DNA of 64,000 nucleotides from Actinoplanes campanulatus (GCF_014647795.1 NZ_BMPW01000018.1:62001-126000); one strand, 5' to 3'. Positions 44,473-54,041 are shown, numbered from the stretch's first letter. Notes: generated by a model not told the origin, from the sequence alone. A program made the numbers and translations.

Positions 44473-46100
44473 GGCCGCATCGGGATCTGCACGTCGTCCG
44501 CGCACCCGGACTCGTAGCCGGCGTCGACGTGCCGCAGCACCCCCATCGCCGGGTCGTTGGTCAGCACCCGCTCGATCTTCTGCCCGGCCAGCGCCGTCCC
44601 GTCGGCCACGCACACCTGCCCGGCGTGGATGCTGCGCCCGATGCCCACCCCGCCACCGTGGTGGATCGACACCCAGCTCGCCCCGGACGCCGTGTTGACC
44701 AGCGCGTTCAGCAGCGGCCAGTCGGCGATCGCATCGGAGCCGTCGAGCATCGCCTCGGTCTCCCGGTACGGCGACGCCACCGACCCGGAGTCCAGGTGGT
44801 CCCGCCCGATGACGATCGGCGCGCTGACGTCTCCACGCGCGACCATGTCGTTGAAGCGCACCCCGGCCTTGTCGCGTTCGCCGTACCCCAGCCAGCAGAT
44901 CCGAGCCGGCAGCCCCTGGAAGGCGACCCGTTCCCCGGCCATCCGGATCCACCGCGCGAGCGGCTCGTTCTCCGGGAACAGGTCCAGCACGGCGCGGTCG
45001 GTGGCGGCGATGTCGGCCGGGTCCCCGGAGAGCGCGGCCCACCGGAACGGCCCCTTGCCCTCGGCGAACAGCGGCCGGATGTACGCCGGAACGAACCCGG
45101 GGAAGTCGAAGGCCCGCTCGTATCCGGCCAGTTTCGCCTCACCGCGGATCGAGTTGCCGTAGTCGAACACCTCGGCCCCCGCGTCCTGGAACCCGACCAT
45201 GGCCTCGACGTGCCTGGCCATGCTCTCCCGGGACCGGTCGGTGAACTCCTCCGGCTTCGTCCGCGCGTACTCGGCCATGTCGTCCAGCTCGACGCCGAGC
45301 GGCAGATAGCTGAGCGGGTCATGGGCGCTGGTCTGGTCGGTGACGATGTCGATCGCGACACCGTTGCGCAACAGCGTCGGGAAGACCTCGGCCGCGTTGC
45401 CGACCACGCCGACGGACAGCGCCTTCCGGTCGGCCTTCGCCTGGAGCGCGATCGACACCGCCTCGTCCAGACTTCCGGCGATGACGTCCAGGTAGCGGGT
45501 GTCGACCCGGCGCTGCAGACGGGTGCGGTCCACGTCGACGATCAGGCAGACGCCGCCGTTCATCGTCACGGCCAGCGGCTGTGCGCCGCCCATGCCACCG
45601 CAGCCGCCGGTCAGCGTCAACGTCCCGGCCAGATCGCCGGCGAACCGCTTGGCGGCCACCGCGGCGAACGTCTCGTACGTGCCCTGGAGGATGCCCTGCG
45701 TCCCGATGTAGATCCACGAACCGGCCGTCATCTGCCCGTACATGGTCAGGCCCAGCTGCTCCAGGCGCCGGAACTCCGGCCAGGTCGCCCAGTCGCCGAC
45801 CAGATTCGAGTTCGCGATCAGCACCCGGGGCGCCCACTCGTGGGTGCGCAGCACGCCGACCGGCTTACCGGACTGCACCAGCAGCGTCTCGTCGCCGCGC
45901 AGCGTGTCCAGCTCCCGCACGATCGCGTGGAACGACGGCCAGTCCCGCGCGGCCCGGCCGGTGCCTCCGTAGACCACCAGATCCTGTGGCCGTTCGGCCA
46001 CATCCGGGTCCAGGTTGTTCATCAACATGCGCTTGGCGGCCTCCTGCGGCCAACCCATGGCGGTGTACGCCGTACCGCGCGGCGCCCGGATCTCGGACAT
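44469..46100 (-). CDS. hutU: Urocanate hydratase
   Basis: 543 aa. It converts urocanate to imidazolonepropionate using tightly bound [65 protein letters not shown] and the C-terminal [20 protein letters not shown] are typical. It starts 14 bases after the RpiR gene and is followed directly by the 81-bp repeat. Confidence 0.95.
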   Translation of the reverse strand: MSEIRAPRGTAYTAMGWPQEAAKRMLMNNLDPDVAERPQDLVVYGGTGRAARDWPSFHAIVRELDTLRGDETLLVQSGKPVGVLRTHEWAPRVLIANSNLVGDWATWPEFRRLEQLGLTMYGQMTAGSWIYIGTQGILQGTYETFAAVAAKRFAGDLAGTLTLTGGCGGMGGAQPLAVTMNGGVCLIVDVDRTRLQRRVDTRYLDVIAGSLDEAVSIALQAKADRKALSVGVVGNAAEVFPTLLRNGVAIDIVTDQTSAHDPLSYLPLGVELDDMAEYARTKPEEFTDRSRESMARHVEAMVGFQDAGAEVFDYGNSIRGEAKLAGYERAFDFPGFVPAYIRPLFAEGKGPFRWAALSGDPADIAATDRAVLDLFPENEPLARWIRMAGERVAFQGLPARICWLGYGERDKAGVRFNDMVARGDVSAPIVIGRDHLDSGSVASPYRETEAMLDGSDAIADWPLLNALVNTASGASWVSIHHGGGVGIGRSIHAGQVCVADGTALAGQKIERVLTNDPAMGVLRHVDAGYESGCADDVQIPMRP

Positions 46101-46114
46101 CGAAGTCTCCTCCC

Positions 46115-46957
46115 TCAGGCCAGGAAAACGTGCCGGCGAGCGGCTGTCGCCTCGAACTCCTCGAGACGGCGCTGCACCGGCTCGGGGGCCGCGTCACACA
46201 TCGCCTGCAACAGCACCATGGCCATCGCCATCGGGCCGGTGTGCAGGTCGAAGACGAGTTGCGTGCCCACCGCGGCGGGCAGTACGACGTCGGCGTGCTC
46301 GGCCACCGGGCTGATCGCCGAATCGGTGATCGCGACCACCGCGAGACCGGCCGCCCTCGCCTCGCGGACGGCCTCCACCGACTCGCGCGGATAGCGGGGA
46401 AGCACCATGGCCAGCATGGCACCGGCGCCGTCCGCGCGGGCCTGATCCAGCCGGTCCAGCAGGCTCGTCCCGCCCTCGTCCAGCACCCGCACGCCGGGGA
46501 ACACCTTCGCCGCGAAGTACCCGAAATACGCCGCCAGTGGCGCCGCGGCCCGCAGGCCCAGCACCGGAAGCGGGCGGCTGCCGATCAGCAGGGCGGCCGC
46601 ACGGCGGACCTCGTCGAGGTCGTGCAACTGCTCGCCGAGCCGCCGCAGATGCTCGGTCTCCGCATGCACCGCGCGCTGCATCGGGTTCTGCTCGGCCGGC
46701 AGGCCGGGCTCGTCCACGGTCAGCTCACGCAGCTCCCGCCGCAGCGCCGGATAACCCGAATAGCCCAGAGCCATCGCGAACCGGGTCACCGACGGCTGGC
46801 TCACCCCGGCCAGATCGGCCACCTCGGCGGCGGACAGATACGCCGCCTTCGCCGCATGCTCCACCAGGCAGTGTGCGATCCGCCGCTGGGTGGGCGTCAG
46901 GCGCGCGCCCTGGAACAGACTCAGCAACCCAGCCGATCTGACCGCTCCGTCATTCAC
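46115..46957 (-). CDS. RpiR/MurR family regulator with SIS domain
   Basis: 280 aa. An N-terminal helix-turn-helix (~15-77: [43 protein letters not shown]) is followed by a SIS sugar-isomerase-like sensor domain (~115-250: [58 protein letters not shown]). It is the first gene of the hut operon and is its likely regulator, with a pathway intermediate as ligand; that is inferred. Confidence 0.88.
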   Translation of the reverse strand: MNDGAVRSAGLLSLFQGARLTPTQRRIAHCLVEHAAKAAYLSAAEVADLAGVSQPSVTRFAMALGYSGYPALRRELRELTVDEPGLPAEQNPMQRAVHAETEHLRRLGEQLHDLDEVRRAAALLIGSRPLPVLGLRAAAPLAAYFGYFAAKVFPGVRVLDEGGTSLLDRLDQARADGAGAMLAMVLPRYPRESVEAVREARAAGLAVVAITDSAISPVAEHADVVLPAAVGTQLVFDLHTGPMAMAMVLLQAMCDAAPEPVQRRLEEFEATAARRHVFLA

Positions 46958-47033
46958 GAAAGCAGCTTATGCATAAAATCTTTCAGAAAGCCAGGGTCCT
47001 CACCCGATGCAACACCCTGGAGCCGCAAAACGA

Positions 47034-47067
47034 GACGGGCCGGACCCCCGAGGGGATCCGGCCCGTC
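47034..47067 (-). terminator. Hairpin terminator after TM2 gene
   Basis: GACGGGCCGGA pairs with TCCGGCCCGTC around a 12-base loop, 14 bases downstream of the TM2 gene stop on the minus strand. Confidence 0.75.
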
Positions 47068-47081
47068 CAGGCTGATCTGCG

Positions 47082-47297
47082 TCAGGCGACGCCGTTCGCC
47101 TTCCGCACCTGGCCCGGCAGGGTGAACAGGTCGTACAGCAGGCCGAAGCCCAGGAGGCCCAGGGTGAAGATGTAGGCGATGCCCAGGCCGGTCTTGCCCA
47201 GGTAGAACTTGTGCACGCCGATCGCGCCGAAGAAGAACCAGAGCACGTACGCGATGCCGACCTGCTTCTGAGCCGGAGCCGCAGTCGTCTGAGTCAT
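47082..47297 (-). CDS. TM2 domain protein
   Basis: 71 aa with two membrane helices (VGIAYVLWFFFGAIGVHKFYLG and GIAYIFTLGLLGFGLLYDLF) joined by a KTG turn, the standard TM2 pattern with the conserved G-x-H-x-F-Y-L-G. The function of bacterial TM2 proteins is unknown. Single gene with its own terminator. Confidence 0.9.
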   Translation of the reverse strand: MTQTTAAPAQKQVGIAYVLWFFFGAIGVHKFYLGKTGLGIAYIFTLGLLGFGLLYDLFTLPGQVRKANGVA

Positions 47298-47425
47298 GAA
47301 AATCTCCCGTAAAAAGATGCCCAGCCCGACCGGGCTGAAATCGATCAGTTGAAGGCGCGAGCCTAGTCGATCTAGGGAGGTTGGGAAACCCCGTTCCCAC
47401 CGGCCGCTGTGGCAGGCTGGGCGGC

Positions 47426-48247
47426 ATGCGGATCGCCTCGCTCCACACGTACCCCGTCAAGGGTTGCCACCGGCTGAACCACGACGAAGCGCAAGTTGAA
47501 CCATGGGGCCTCGCCGGCGACCGCCGATGGATGATCGTGGATGCCGAAGGCGTCGGCATCACCCAGCGGGACGCGCCGCTGCTGACCCGGCTGACCGCCC
47601 GGCCGCGGCCCGGCGGCCTCCACCTCAGTGCACCCGGACTGTCCGATATCGACATCTCCGAACCCGGTGCCGACGCCACCGCCAAGGTCCGCATCTTCCG
47701 CAACAAGACGCCCATTCCGGCCCGCGTCGCCGACACCACCTGGGTCTCCACCCTGCTCGGCCGCGACGCCCGCCTGGTCTGGCAGGCCGACCCCACCACC
47801 CGCGCCCTGACCGATTCCGTCCTTTTCGGCGACAGCGTCAACCTCGCCGACGGCTACCCCGTCCTGCTCGCCAACACCGCCTCCCTCGACGCCCTCAACG
47901 ACCGGCTCGTGGAGGGCGGCGACGAACCCGTCCCCATCCACCGCTTCCGGCCCAACATCGTCGTCACCGGCGCCCCCGCCTGGGCCGAGGACGACTGGCA
48001 CGGCCGCCGCCTGCGCATCGGCGACCTCACCTTCCGCGTCGCCGGAGGATGCGCCCGCTGCCTCGTCACCACCATCGACCAGGAAACCGGCGAAACCGGC
48101 CGGCAGCCGCTGCACATCCTCGGCCGCCACCGGCGCTTCGGCACCCAACTCCTCTTCGCCGTCAACCTCATCCCCGACCTGCCCGGCGTCATCCACGTCG
48201 GCGACCCGGTCACCCCACCGGGCGACCGCGTCTTAGGAGAGTCTTAG
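47426..48247 (+). CDS. MOSC domain molybdenum-cofactor protein (YcbX/mARC type)
   Basis: 273 aa. An N-terminal MOSC beta-barrel domain (MRIASLHTYPVKGCHRL, EPWGLAGDRRWMIVD) is followed by the MOSC domain with RFRPNIVVTG and the candidate Mo-ligand cysteine in GGCARCLVTTIDQETG. Such proteins reduce N-hydroxylated compounds with a redox partner. The ATG at 47426 fits the family; the longer frame to 47381 is not needed. Confidence 0.88.
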   Translation: MRIASLHTYPVKGCHRLNHDEAQVEPWGLAGDRRWMIVDAEGVGITQRDAPLLTRLTARPRPGGLHLSAPGLSDIDISEPGADATAKVRIFRNKTPIPARVADTTWVSTLLGRDARLVWQADPTTRALTDSVLFGDSVNLADGYPVLLANTASLDALNDRLVEGGDEPVPIHRFRPNIVVTGAPAWAEDDWHGRRLRIGDLTFRVAGGCARCLVTTIDQETGETGRQPLHILGRHRRFGTQLLFAVNLIPDLPGVIHVGDPVTPPGDRVLGES

Positions 48248-48290
48248 AAGAATTGCCCCCACCCGTCCGGGGCGACCAGGATGCCTGGTC

Positions 48291-49220
48291 GTGAGTGCTC
48301 ATCGACCGAAGTTCACCGCCCGATGGCTCGCCGCCGGCGGCGCCGCCGTCCTCGCCGGCATCATCGGCGTCGCCATGATGCTGACCAACGGCGGATCCGC
48401 GTGCGCCGCGCCACCGAGCACCACGACCAAGACCGGCAAGGCCACCTTCTACGACCTCGCGGGCACCAGCGGAAACTGCTCCTTCGAAGTCCCGGCCGAC
48501 GACCTCTACGTCGCGCTCGGCCCCAGCCAGTACTCCGAGGGCGCCTCCTGCGGCGCCTACCTCGACGTCACCGGCCCCAAGGGCAAGGTCCGCGTCAAGG
48601 TCTTCGACTCCTGCCCCGAATGCCCGGCCGGGCACCTCGACCTGAGCCGTACCGCGTTCAAGAAGATCGGCGACGAGATCGACGGCATCATCCCGATCAA
48701 GTACAAGCTGGTCACCAACCCGTCCACCCCGGCGCCGATCAGCGTGCGCATCAAGGAGGGCGCGTCGCAGTACTGGTTCGCGGCCCGCATCGACAACCAC
48801 GCCAACCTGCTCTCCTCGGTCAAGGTCGCGAGCGGCGGCGGCTTCAAGACCGCCCACCGCACCGACTACAACTACTGGCTCATCGACGCGGGCGCGGGCC
48901 CCGGCCCCTACAAGATCAAAATCACCGATGTGTACGGCAACACCGCCACCCTCACCGGCATCAGGATGAGCCCCGGCACCGTCCAGAGGACCGGCGTCCG
49001 CATCACCGGCGGTTCCACCACGGTGACCTCGAAGACCACCGCCCCCACTCCCACGGCGAAGGCCACCACGTCCCCCGCCGCGAAGAAGCCGGCCGCCGCC
49101 ACCCCGCCCCCGTCGGTGCCGGCCTCCGTCGCGGCCGGCCCGCTGCTCGAGTCGGCGGTCGCCGAGCCCGAACCCACCCAGCCTCTCGTCGACCTGGCCG
49201 CCGCACCGAGCAGTTGCTGA
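48291..49220 (+). CDS. Secreted bacterial expansin-like protein
   Basis: 309 aa. A signal/anchor helix (~12-36) is followed by a double-psi beta-barrel (~45-130: GKATFYDLAGTSGNCSF, SCGAYLDVTGPKGKVRVKVFD, CPECPAGHLDLSRTAFKKIG) and a C-terminal beta domain (~140-235: QYWFAARIDNHANLL, NYWLIDAGAGPGPYKIKITD) as in EXLX1-type expansins, which loosen cellulose without hydrolysis. The last ~75 residues are a Thr/Ala/Pro tail. GTG start. Confidence 0.85.
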   Translation: MSAHRPKFTARWLAAGGAAVLAGIIGVAMMLTNGGSACAAPPSTTTKTGKATFYDLAGTSGNCSFEVPADDLYVALGPSQYSEGASCGAYLDVTGPKGKVRVKVFDSCPECPAGHLDLSRTAFKKIGDEIDGIIPIKYKLVTNPSTPAPISVRIKEGASQYWFAARIDNHANLLSSVKVASGGGFKTAHRTDYNYWLIDAGAGPGPYKIKITDVYGNTATLTGIRMSPGTVQRTGVRITGGSTTVTSKTTAPTPTAKATTSPAAKKPAAATPPPSVPASVAAGPLLESAVAEPEPTQPLVDLAAAPSSC

Positions 49221-49269
49221 CGTCCCCCACGGAAAGACGTCCCCCACGGAAAGACGTCCCCCACGGAAA
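49219..49269. repeat. Three perfect 17-bp tandem units
   Basis: GACGTCCCCCACGGAAA is repeated three times, the first unit overlapping the expansin stop codon, and runs directly into the terminator hairpin. Confidence 0.9.
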
Positions 49270-49296
49270 CGGCCCGGTCCACTGGACCGGGCCGTT
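49268..49296 (+). terminator. Terminator after expansin gene
   Basis: AACGGCCCGGTCCA and TGGACCGGGCCGTT are fully complementary. A realistic stem is ACGGCCCGGT/ACCGGGCCGT with a short loop. It also lies just downstream of the minus-strand tRNA-Leu gene. Confidence 0.7.
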
Positions 49297-49306
49297 CCTC
49301 ATGCGG

Positions 49307-49390
49307 TGCGGAAGAGGGGACTTGAACCCCTACACCCTTTCGGGCACCGGGACCTAAACCCGGCGCGTCTGCCTATTTCGCCACTTCCGC
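49307..49390 (-). tRNA. tRNA-Leu (anticodon TAG)
   Basis: An 84-nt type II tRNA. The acceptor GCGGAAG pairs with CTTCCGC; the anticodon loop TTTAGGT between CCGGG and CCCGG gives TAG. A variable arm GTGCCCGAAAGGGTGT and T-arm GGGGTTCAAGTCCCC follow. The CCA end is not fully encoded. Confidence 0.95.
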
Positions 49391-50332
49391 CCTATTTGCC
49401 CCTCCGGGCAATGCGTTGTGAAGAGTGTAATCGGTCGCCCGCGCCCATGGCGCCTCGCTAACCGCCGATCTGAAGCCGTCTCGGGTGGCTCGGTGCGTAT
49501 CACGCCGCCCCGGCGACGGACCGTCACACCTGCCGGTGCGGTAAGACTCTCCGTCGACCCGCTCCGTGCCAGCCCGGCTGAGGTCACGGGCCGGCGGCTT
49601 CTTCCCGCAGACGCCGTCGGCCGTGGCAGGCGGCCGTGCTCATCGCTCCGTCTCAGGGCGCCCACGGTTGCAGTGTCGTGTGCGCTCGTGTGGTGTATGG
49701 CGTTGGTGGTCGCACGCGAGACGTGTTTTGTGTGCGGTGGCTTTGCTGGGGTGGGGTGGGCGCCCACGGTTGGGGTGTCGTGTGCGCTTGTGCGGTGTAT
49801 GGCCGTGGTGGTTGCACACGCAGCACCTTTTGTGTGCGGGGGCCTCGGCTTTGGCGGCCTGGGCGTGTGTGCTTACCCACGTCGCAGCCCGGCGTGTGCG
49901 CCCACCCATTCTGGTGGACCCGTGAGTGACGCCTCGCCGAAACGGGCGTCACGGGGGCGAAACCGGGGTCTGGCTGCGGAGCCGCCACCACGCGACCGGC
50001 GCAGAGGGGCGGAAGCCGATCATGACCGTGACCGGCGGCCGGGCCTGCCCGGCCACCGATTTCAGCCCGGTGGGCGCGGCGCGGGCCGCGAGTGGGCAGC
50101 GACATCGCGCTGTCCGGACGGGACGGTCCGAACGAGGCGGCACGAGGTCGCGCGTACCGGAAGAAGCCGGAAGCGACACGCGGACCTGAACGCCCGCACG
50201 GCGGCCGCCTTGCGGGTTGGTACCGCATGACGACCGCCGTGAGTCCCGGACCGCCGTGCCGGCGATTGAACTGCTCATCGGCGGAGGCGGCCCGGACCTG
50301 TAGGTTTTCGCCCGGCTATTTCGGTGCCGGGA
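49391..50332. other. Gene-free stretch with a tandem duplication
   Basis: About 940 bp between tRNA-Leu and bcp. Open frames cross it on both strands but show no start signals or known domains. The main feature is a 102-bp direct duplication at 49656-49859. Confidence 0.6.
49656..49859. repeat. Imperfect 102-bp tandem duplication
   Basis: Both units begin GGGCGCCCACGGTTG (49656 and 49758) and continue GTGTCGTGTGCGCT..., with scattered substitutions. The plus strand is unusually T/G-rich. 102 is a multiple of three, so open frames repeat every 34 codons (for example VSCALV / FVCGG on the plus strand). Confidence 0.8.
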
Positions 50333-50809
50333 TCAGTCGAGGCCCAGGTCGCGGCGGAGCTTGGCGACGTGGCCGGTGGCCTTGACGTTGTAGAGGGCGC
50401 GCTCGATGACACCGTTCTCGTCGATGACGAAGGTGGAGCGGATGACGCCGGTGACCGTCTTGCCGTAGAGCTGCTTTTCGCCGTACGCCCCGTAGGCCGT
50501 GAGGGTGCTCTTGTCCTCGTCGGCGACCAGCGGGAACGTGATGGCGTCGTGCTCGCGGAACTTGGCGAGCTTGGCCGGCTTGTCGGGGGAGATGCCGACG
50601 ACCTCGTACCCGGCGGCCTGGAGTGAGGCCAGGGAGTCGCGGAAGTCGCACGCCTGCTTGGTGCAGCCGGGCGTCATCGCGGCCGGGTAGGCGTACAGCA
50701 CGACCCTGCGCCCGCGCAGGTCCTTGAGGGAGAGGCTGTCGCCGGTGTCGGTGGGAAGGGTGAAGTCGGGCGCGGCGTCGCCGGCGCTGAGACGCACGTT
50801 TTCAGTCAT
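50333..50809 (-). CDS. bcp: Thioredoxin-dependent peroxiredoxin (BCP/PrxQ)
   Basis: A 158-aa peroxidase. The peroxidatic Cys is in AAMTPGCTKQACDF, with the resolving Cys five residues on, the PrxQ arrangement. DFTLPTDTGDSLSL and STFVIDENGVIERAL are typical. The ATG at 50809 is chosen over a longer frame to 50890 that would overlap the upstream gene. Confidence 0.92.
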   Translation of the reverse strand: MTENVRLSAGDAAPDFTLPTDTGDSLSLKDLRGRRVVLYAYPAAMTPGCTKQACDFRDSLASLQAAGYEVVGISPDKPAKLAKFREHDAITFPLVADEDKSTLTAYGAYGEKQLYGKTVTGVIRSTFVIDENGVIERALYNVKATGHVAKLRRDLGLD

Positions 50810-50829
50810 GGACCCGACGATAGTGCGGA

Positions 50830-51252
50830 TCAGCCGGGCACCCGTTGACCGCTCCACAGACGGCGTGCGGCGGTGAGATCGCGGGGCCATTCCTCACCGC
50901 GGCGAGTGAGGGAGTGTTCGGTGATCCGGAAGTCGCCGACGAGGCGGTGGAATTCGTCGAGCACGTCGTTTTCGTGAAACGGCTTGCAGGAGAAGACGTT
51001 GATGAGGATCTCGCGCAGTTGGGGGTAGGTGTGGATGGCGGCGTGTGATTCGGCGAGGATCACCACCGCGGATTTTCCGGCCTTTTCGGGCGGGCCGGTC
51101 TCGGTGGCGACCAGGGGGCCGGCGATGACCGTCATGCCGATGCGATCGACCAGGTCGCGCATGAACCGGGTGAGGGCCGCGTCGTCGTCGAGGGCGCTCG
51201 TGTCGGCGATGCCGGAGAGCCGGAGAGTGAGTTCGTCGCCGTAGTGGGACAT
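50830..51252 (-). CDS. SpeD-like pyruvoyl-dependent decarboxylase
   Basis: 140 aa. AESHAAIHTYPQLREILINVFSC matches the S-adenosylmethionine decarboxylase core in segments: Glu68-Ser69 is the self-cleavage pair giving the pyruvoyl group, with His74 and Cys89 at the same spacings (+5 and +20) as Ser63/His68/Cys83 of the classical enzyme. The N-terminal GxH...YGC motif is missing (GDELTLRLSGI). No speE is nearby, so the substrate may be AdoMet or, as for recently described homologues, an amino acid such as ornithine or arginine. Confidence 0.75.
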   Translation of the reverse strand: MSHYGDELTLRLSGIADTSALDDDAALTRFMRDLVDRIGMTVIAGPLVATETGPPEKAGKSAVVILAESHAAIHTYPQLREILINVFSCKPFHENDVLDEFHRLVGDFRITEHSLTRRGEEWPRDLTAARRLWSGQRVPG

Positions 51253-51487
51253 AACCGTAAGTTAGCAATTGAAAACGGTCTGTGACAATCGATGGGCATG
51301 CCAACCCGAACGGCCCCGGGAATCCGTTTCCGGAGTCATTCCGGTCACCGTTTTCCGGTGCTTCGCGCATATCGTGAGAACGGAAACAACGGCGGTCGGC
51401 AGCGTGTTCTGCGCATCGAGTATCAGCCTTGTGTCACCCGGGAGGGTACGCTCCCGGCATCGACGTCGAGAGTGGAGATCAGCGCAG

Positions 51488-51859
51488 ATGAGCGAGGTTA
51501 CGGACGGCACCACGCAGGCGGGCACCACCACCGTCTCCAGCGAGGTCGTCGAGAAGATCACGGTCGCGGCGGTCAAGGCCGTGCCGGGTGTCGCGGACCT
51601 GGGTGGCGACGTGGCCCGGTTCTTCAACAACGTGCTGGACCGGGTGGGTCTGGACCAGGTCGGCGACGCGAGCCGCGGTGTCTCGGCGAAGGTCAGCGGC
51701 AGCGACGTGACGGTGACCGTGGTGCTGGTCCTGGAGGCCGGCCGGGTGGTGGCCGAGGTGACCACCGCCGTCCAGCAGGCGGTGACCGCCGCGCTCCAGG
51801 GTTACGGCCTGAACGTGCTGGCCGTGAATGTGAAGGTGGACGACATCGCCGGAGTCTGA
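51488..51859 (+). CDS. Asp23/Gls24 family protein
   Basis: 123 aa. TVSSEVVEKITVAAVKAVPGVADL is the family N-terminus and VTVTVVLVLEAGRVVAEVTTAVQQAVTAALQGY the C-terminal sheet-helix. Members are envelope-stress-associated proteins. The ATG at 51488 follows GGAGATCAGC. Its stop directly abuts the stop of the convergent membrane protein gene. Confidence 0.88.
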   Translation: MSEVTDGTTQAGTTTVSSEVVEKITVAAVKAVPGVADLGGDVARFFNNVLDRVGLDQVGDASRGVSAKVSGSDVTVTVVLVLEAGRVVAEVTTAVQQAVTAALQGYGLNVLAVNVKVDDIAGV

Positions 51860-52816
51860 TCAAGCGGGGACGGTGGCGCGGAGCCGGAGCACACCGGTGA
51901 GCGCCAGCCCGGCGCCCGCCCCGATGGCGATCGCCACGGCGGCCCGGGGGAGCCAGCCCGGTCCGGCGGCGGGGACGACCGCGGCGAAAAAGACGTCGGC
52001 GCTGCCGAAACCGGCGAAGGCGGCCAGGATGAAGCCGGAGAGCGCCAGGTAGAACGGCGGGTGACGGTAGGCGGCCGCGCAGGCCAGCAGACCCGCGACG
52101 ATCGGTACGCCGGACCAGCCCCCGCCGTCCAGAGCGCGCGCTACCGCGTACCCCAGGGTGGGGAGCCCCGCGACGAGGGCGAGGACGCGCACCGAGCCGG
52201 ACCACCGCCGGGCGATGAGGGTGACGGCGAAGCCGATGAGGGCCGCGCCGGCCCACCAGGCCCAGGCGGCCGGGGGTGGCTCGTAGTCGAGGGTGCCCTG
52301 GATGTCGAAGGTCCGCACCTGGTCGCGCAGCGGGACCACCCACTCGCGGAGCCGGTGCGGCTGATCGGGCCGGACCCCGGCGGGCAGTGCCGGTTCGGTC
52401 CACTGAGTGCGCTGGTCGTGCCAGCGGACCGTGGTGTCGCTGGAGATCTTGCGCCAGGTGGGCGCCGCGGTGGGGTCGGCGGCGGGTGGGAGAGCGGTGC
52501 CGCCGGCACGGGTCTCGTTGAGGTACGTGGCCGGCGAGCCGGTGTTCTGATAGGTGCCGTCCGGCCGGACCTCCAGGTAGGGCTCGCCGGAGTAGCCGAG
52601 GATCTCGATGGCCCGGCCGGTGTCGTTGCTGAGTTCGAGACGGGCGCCGCCCTCGACGACCCGGACCCGGAGCCCGTCCATCGGATTGCTGAGCCCGGTG
52701 ACGGTGACCCGGTAGGAGCTGACCTCGGTGGTGTCGCCGGCGTGGGCGAACGCCGGAGTGGCCGGCGCGAGGACCGCGACGGCCACTGCCAGGACGTAAC
52801 CGAGGATCCGTCTCAT
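51860..52816 (-). CDS. Membrane protein with secreted N-terminal domain, in the DsbA-MauE cluster
   Basis: 318 aa. A signal peptide (~1-25, VLAVAVAVLAPATPAFA) is followed by an extracytoplasmic beta-rich domain (~26-195) with EILGYSGEPYLEVRPDG and SPATYLNETR. Five or so membrane helices run from WAWWAGAALIGFAVTLIA to the end. The ATG overlaps the dsbA-like stop (ATGA). Function is unknown; the context suggests redox or copper handling at the membrane. Confidence 0.75.
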   Translation of the reverse strand: MRRILGYVLAVAVAVLAPATPAFAHAGDTTEVSSYRVTVTGLSNPMDGLRVRVVEGGARLELSNDTGRAIEILGYSGEPYLEVRPDGTYQNTGSPATYLNETRAGGTALPPAADPTAAPTWRKISSDTTVRWHDQRTQWTEPALPAGVRPDQPHRLREWVVPLRDQVRTFDIQGTLDYEPPPAAWAWWAGAALIGFAVTLIARRWSGSVRVLALVAGLPTLGYAVARALDGGGWSGVPIVAGLLACAAAYRHPPFYLALSGFILAAFAGFGSADVFFAAVVPAAGPGWLPRAAVAIAIGAGAGLALTGVLRLRATVPA

Positions 52817-53553
52817 CCGGCGGCCTTCTCGACGGTCTGGGTGATCAGTTCGGCGCTGGGCACGGTGTTGTTCTCCCCGGTGAGGGTCTTGCCGTCGACG
52901 ACGATCGTCGGGGTGCCGGTGTGGCCGCGCTCGGAGAACGTCTCGGTGACCTGGGTGGCCCACGCCTTGTACGTTCCCTCGTTCACCGCGTTCTTGAAGG
53001 TGTCGCTGGTGAGGCCGACCGTGGCGGCCAGCTCGATCATCTCGGCGTCGCTGAGGCCGTCGGTGTTCTCCTCCGGCTGGTTGGCGTAGAGCACGTCGTG
53101 GAACTCGATGAATTTGCCCTCCTCCGCGGCGGCGGCGGACGCGGCGGCGGAGCGGGTCGAGTACTCGGTGCCGTTGGAGAAGCGGTCCAGGATGGCGACC
53201 GGGTGGAACCGGAGGGTGATCTTGCCGTCGGTGGCCAGCTGCTTCAGCGTGGGCCCGGTGGCCGCCTCGAAGTTGCCGCAGGACGGGCACATGAAGTCTT
53301 CGTAGACGTCGACGGTCACCGGCCCGGCGCCGGTGGCGAAGGCGGTGCCCTCGTCGACGGCCGAGGCAGGCGTGGTGACCTTGCCCTCGTCCTGCCCGGA
53401 CAGCACGGTGTAACCGATCAGGCCGGCCACGAAGAGGACCAGGACCACGGCGACCGAGGTCCACAGCGTCACGGTGCGGCGCCGCTCGGCGGCCTTCTGA
53501 CTGGCGACGATCTGCCGCGCCTTGATCGCCCGGTCCCTGCTGCCCTTGCTCAT
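52813..53553 (-). CDS. DsbA-family membrane-anchored thiol oxidoreductase
   Basis: 246 aa. A basic cytoplasmic N-terminus precedes one membrane helix (~30-52). The extracytoplasmic thioredoxin fold carries the redox motif CPSC in VYEDFMCPSCGNFEAA, an inserted helical domain, and the cis-Pro loop GTPTIVVDGK. It probably oxidises or reduces exported proteins. Translationally coupled to its neighbours by ATGA overlaps on both sides. Confidence 0.9.
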   Translation of the reverse strand: MSKGSRDRAIKARQIVASQKAAERRRTVTLWTSVAVVLVLFVAGLIGYTVLSGQDEGKVTTPASAVDEGTAFATGAGPVTVDVYEDFMCPSCGNFEAATGPTLKQLATDGKITLRFHPVAILDRFSNGTEYSTRSAAASAAAAEEGKFIEFHDVLYANQPEENTDGLSDAEMIELAATVGLTSDTFKNAVNEGTYKAWATQVTETFSERGHTGTPTIVVDGKTLTGENNTVPSAELITQTVEKAAG

Positions 53554-54041
53554 CGTTCCCCCATGAGTACGCCGTCGAGTGAGAACCGGGTGCGGGGACG
53601 CCACACCAGGATCCCGCAGAGTGCCAGGAACGCCAGGTCACGCAGGATGTCGATGCCGTACCCGGGGGTCTCGCCGGCGCCCAGCTCGCCGCCGGTGCTG
53701 AAGCAGCCGCAGTCGATGCGCAGGCCCTTGGCCCAGGCCCAGACGATGCCGGCGATGAAGATCGTGATCAGTGCGGCGGAGATCGCCGCGGTGAACCGGG
53801 TGGCGAGGCCGATCAGCAGGAGCAGCCCGAGGGCGATCTCCAGGAACGGCTGCACCGCGCCGACGATCTTGGCGGTGTCGTACGACATGAGCTGGTAGGC
53901 GTAGACCGCGCGCGCCGAGGCGGCGAGGTCGCCGATCTTGAGTGAGCCGGCGACGAGCCAGACGGCGGCCAGGCCGAGCCGGGCTCCCGTGGAGATCCAC
54001 GGCCAGGCTGCGGCCATCCGGATCTGCCGTGTGGTTTCCAT
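53550..54041 (-). CDS. MauE/DoxX-type membrane protein
   Basis: 163 aa with four membrane helices: LGLAAVWLVAGSLKIGD, IVGAVQPFLEIALGLLLLIGLA, AISAALITIFIAGIVWAW and LAFLALCGILVW. The GLRIDCGCFSTGGELG loop with a CxC pair is the MauE signature. MauE-like proteins serve as membrane electron partners for DsbA-like proteins, which fits the next gene. The ATG at 54041 is used; a GTG two codons upstream is possible. Confidence 0.88.
   Translation of the reverse strand: METTRQIRMAAAWPWISTGARLGLAAVWLVAGSLKIGDLAASARAVYAYQLMSYDTAKIVGAVQPFLEIALGLLLLIGLATRFTAAISAALITIFIAGIVWAWAKGLRIDCGCFSTGGELGAGETPGYGIDILRDLAFLALCGILVWRPRTRFSLDGVLMGER

Noticed and set aside
49418-50230. 270-codon plus-strand frame across the tandem duplication
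   Set aside because: No start signal; it depends on the 102-bp duplication and turns into Arg-rich random sequence.
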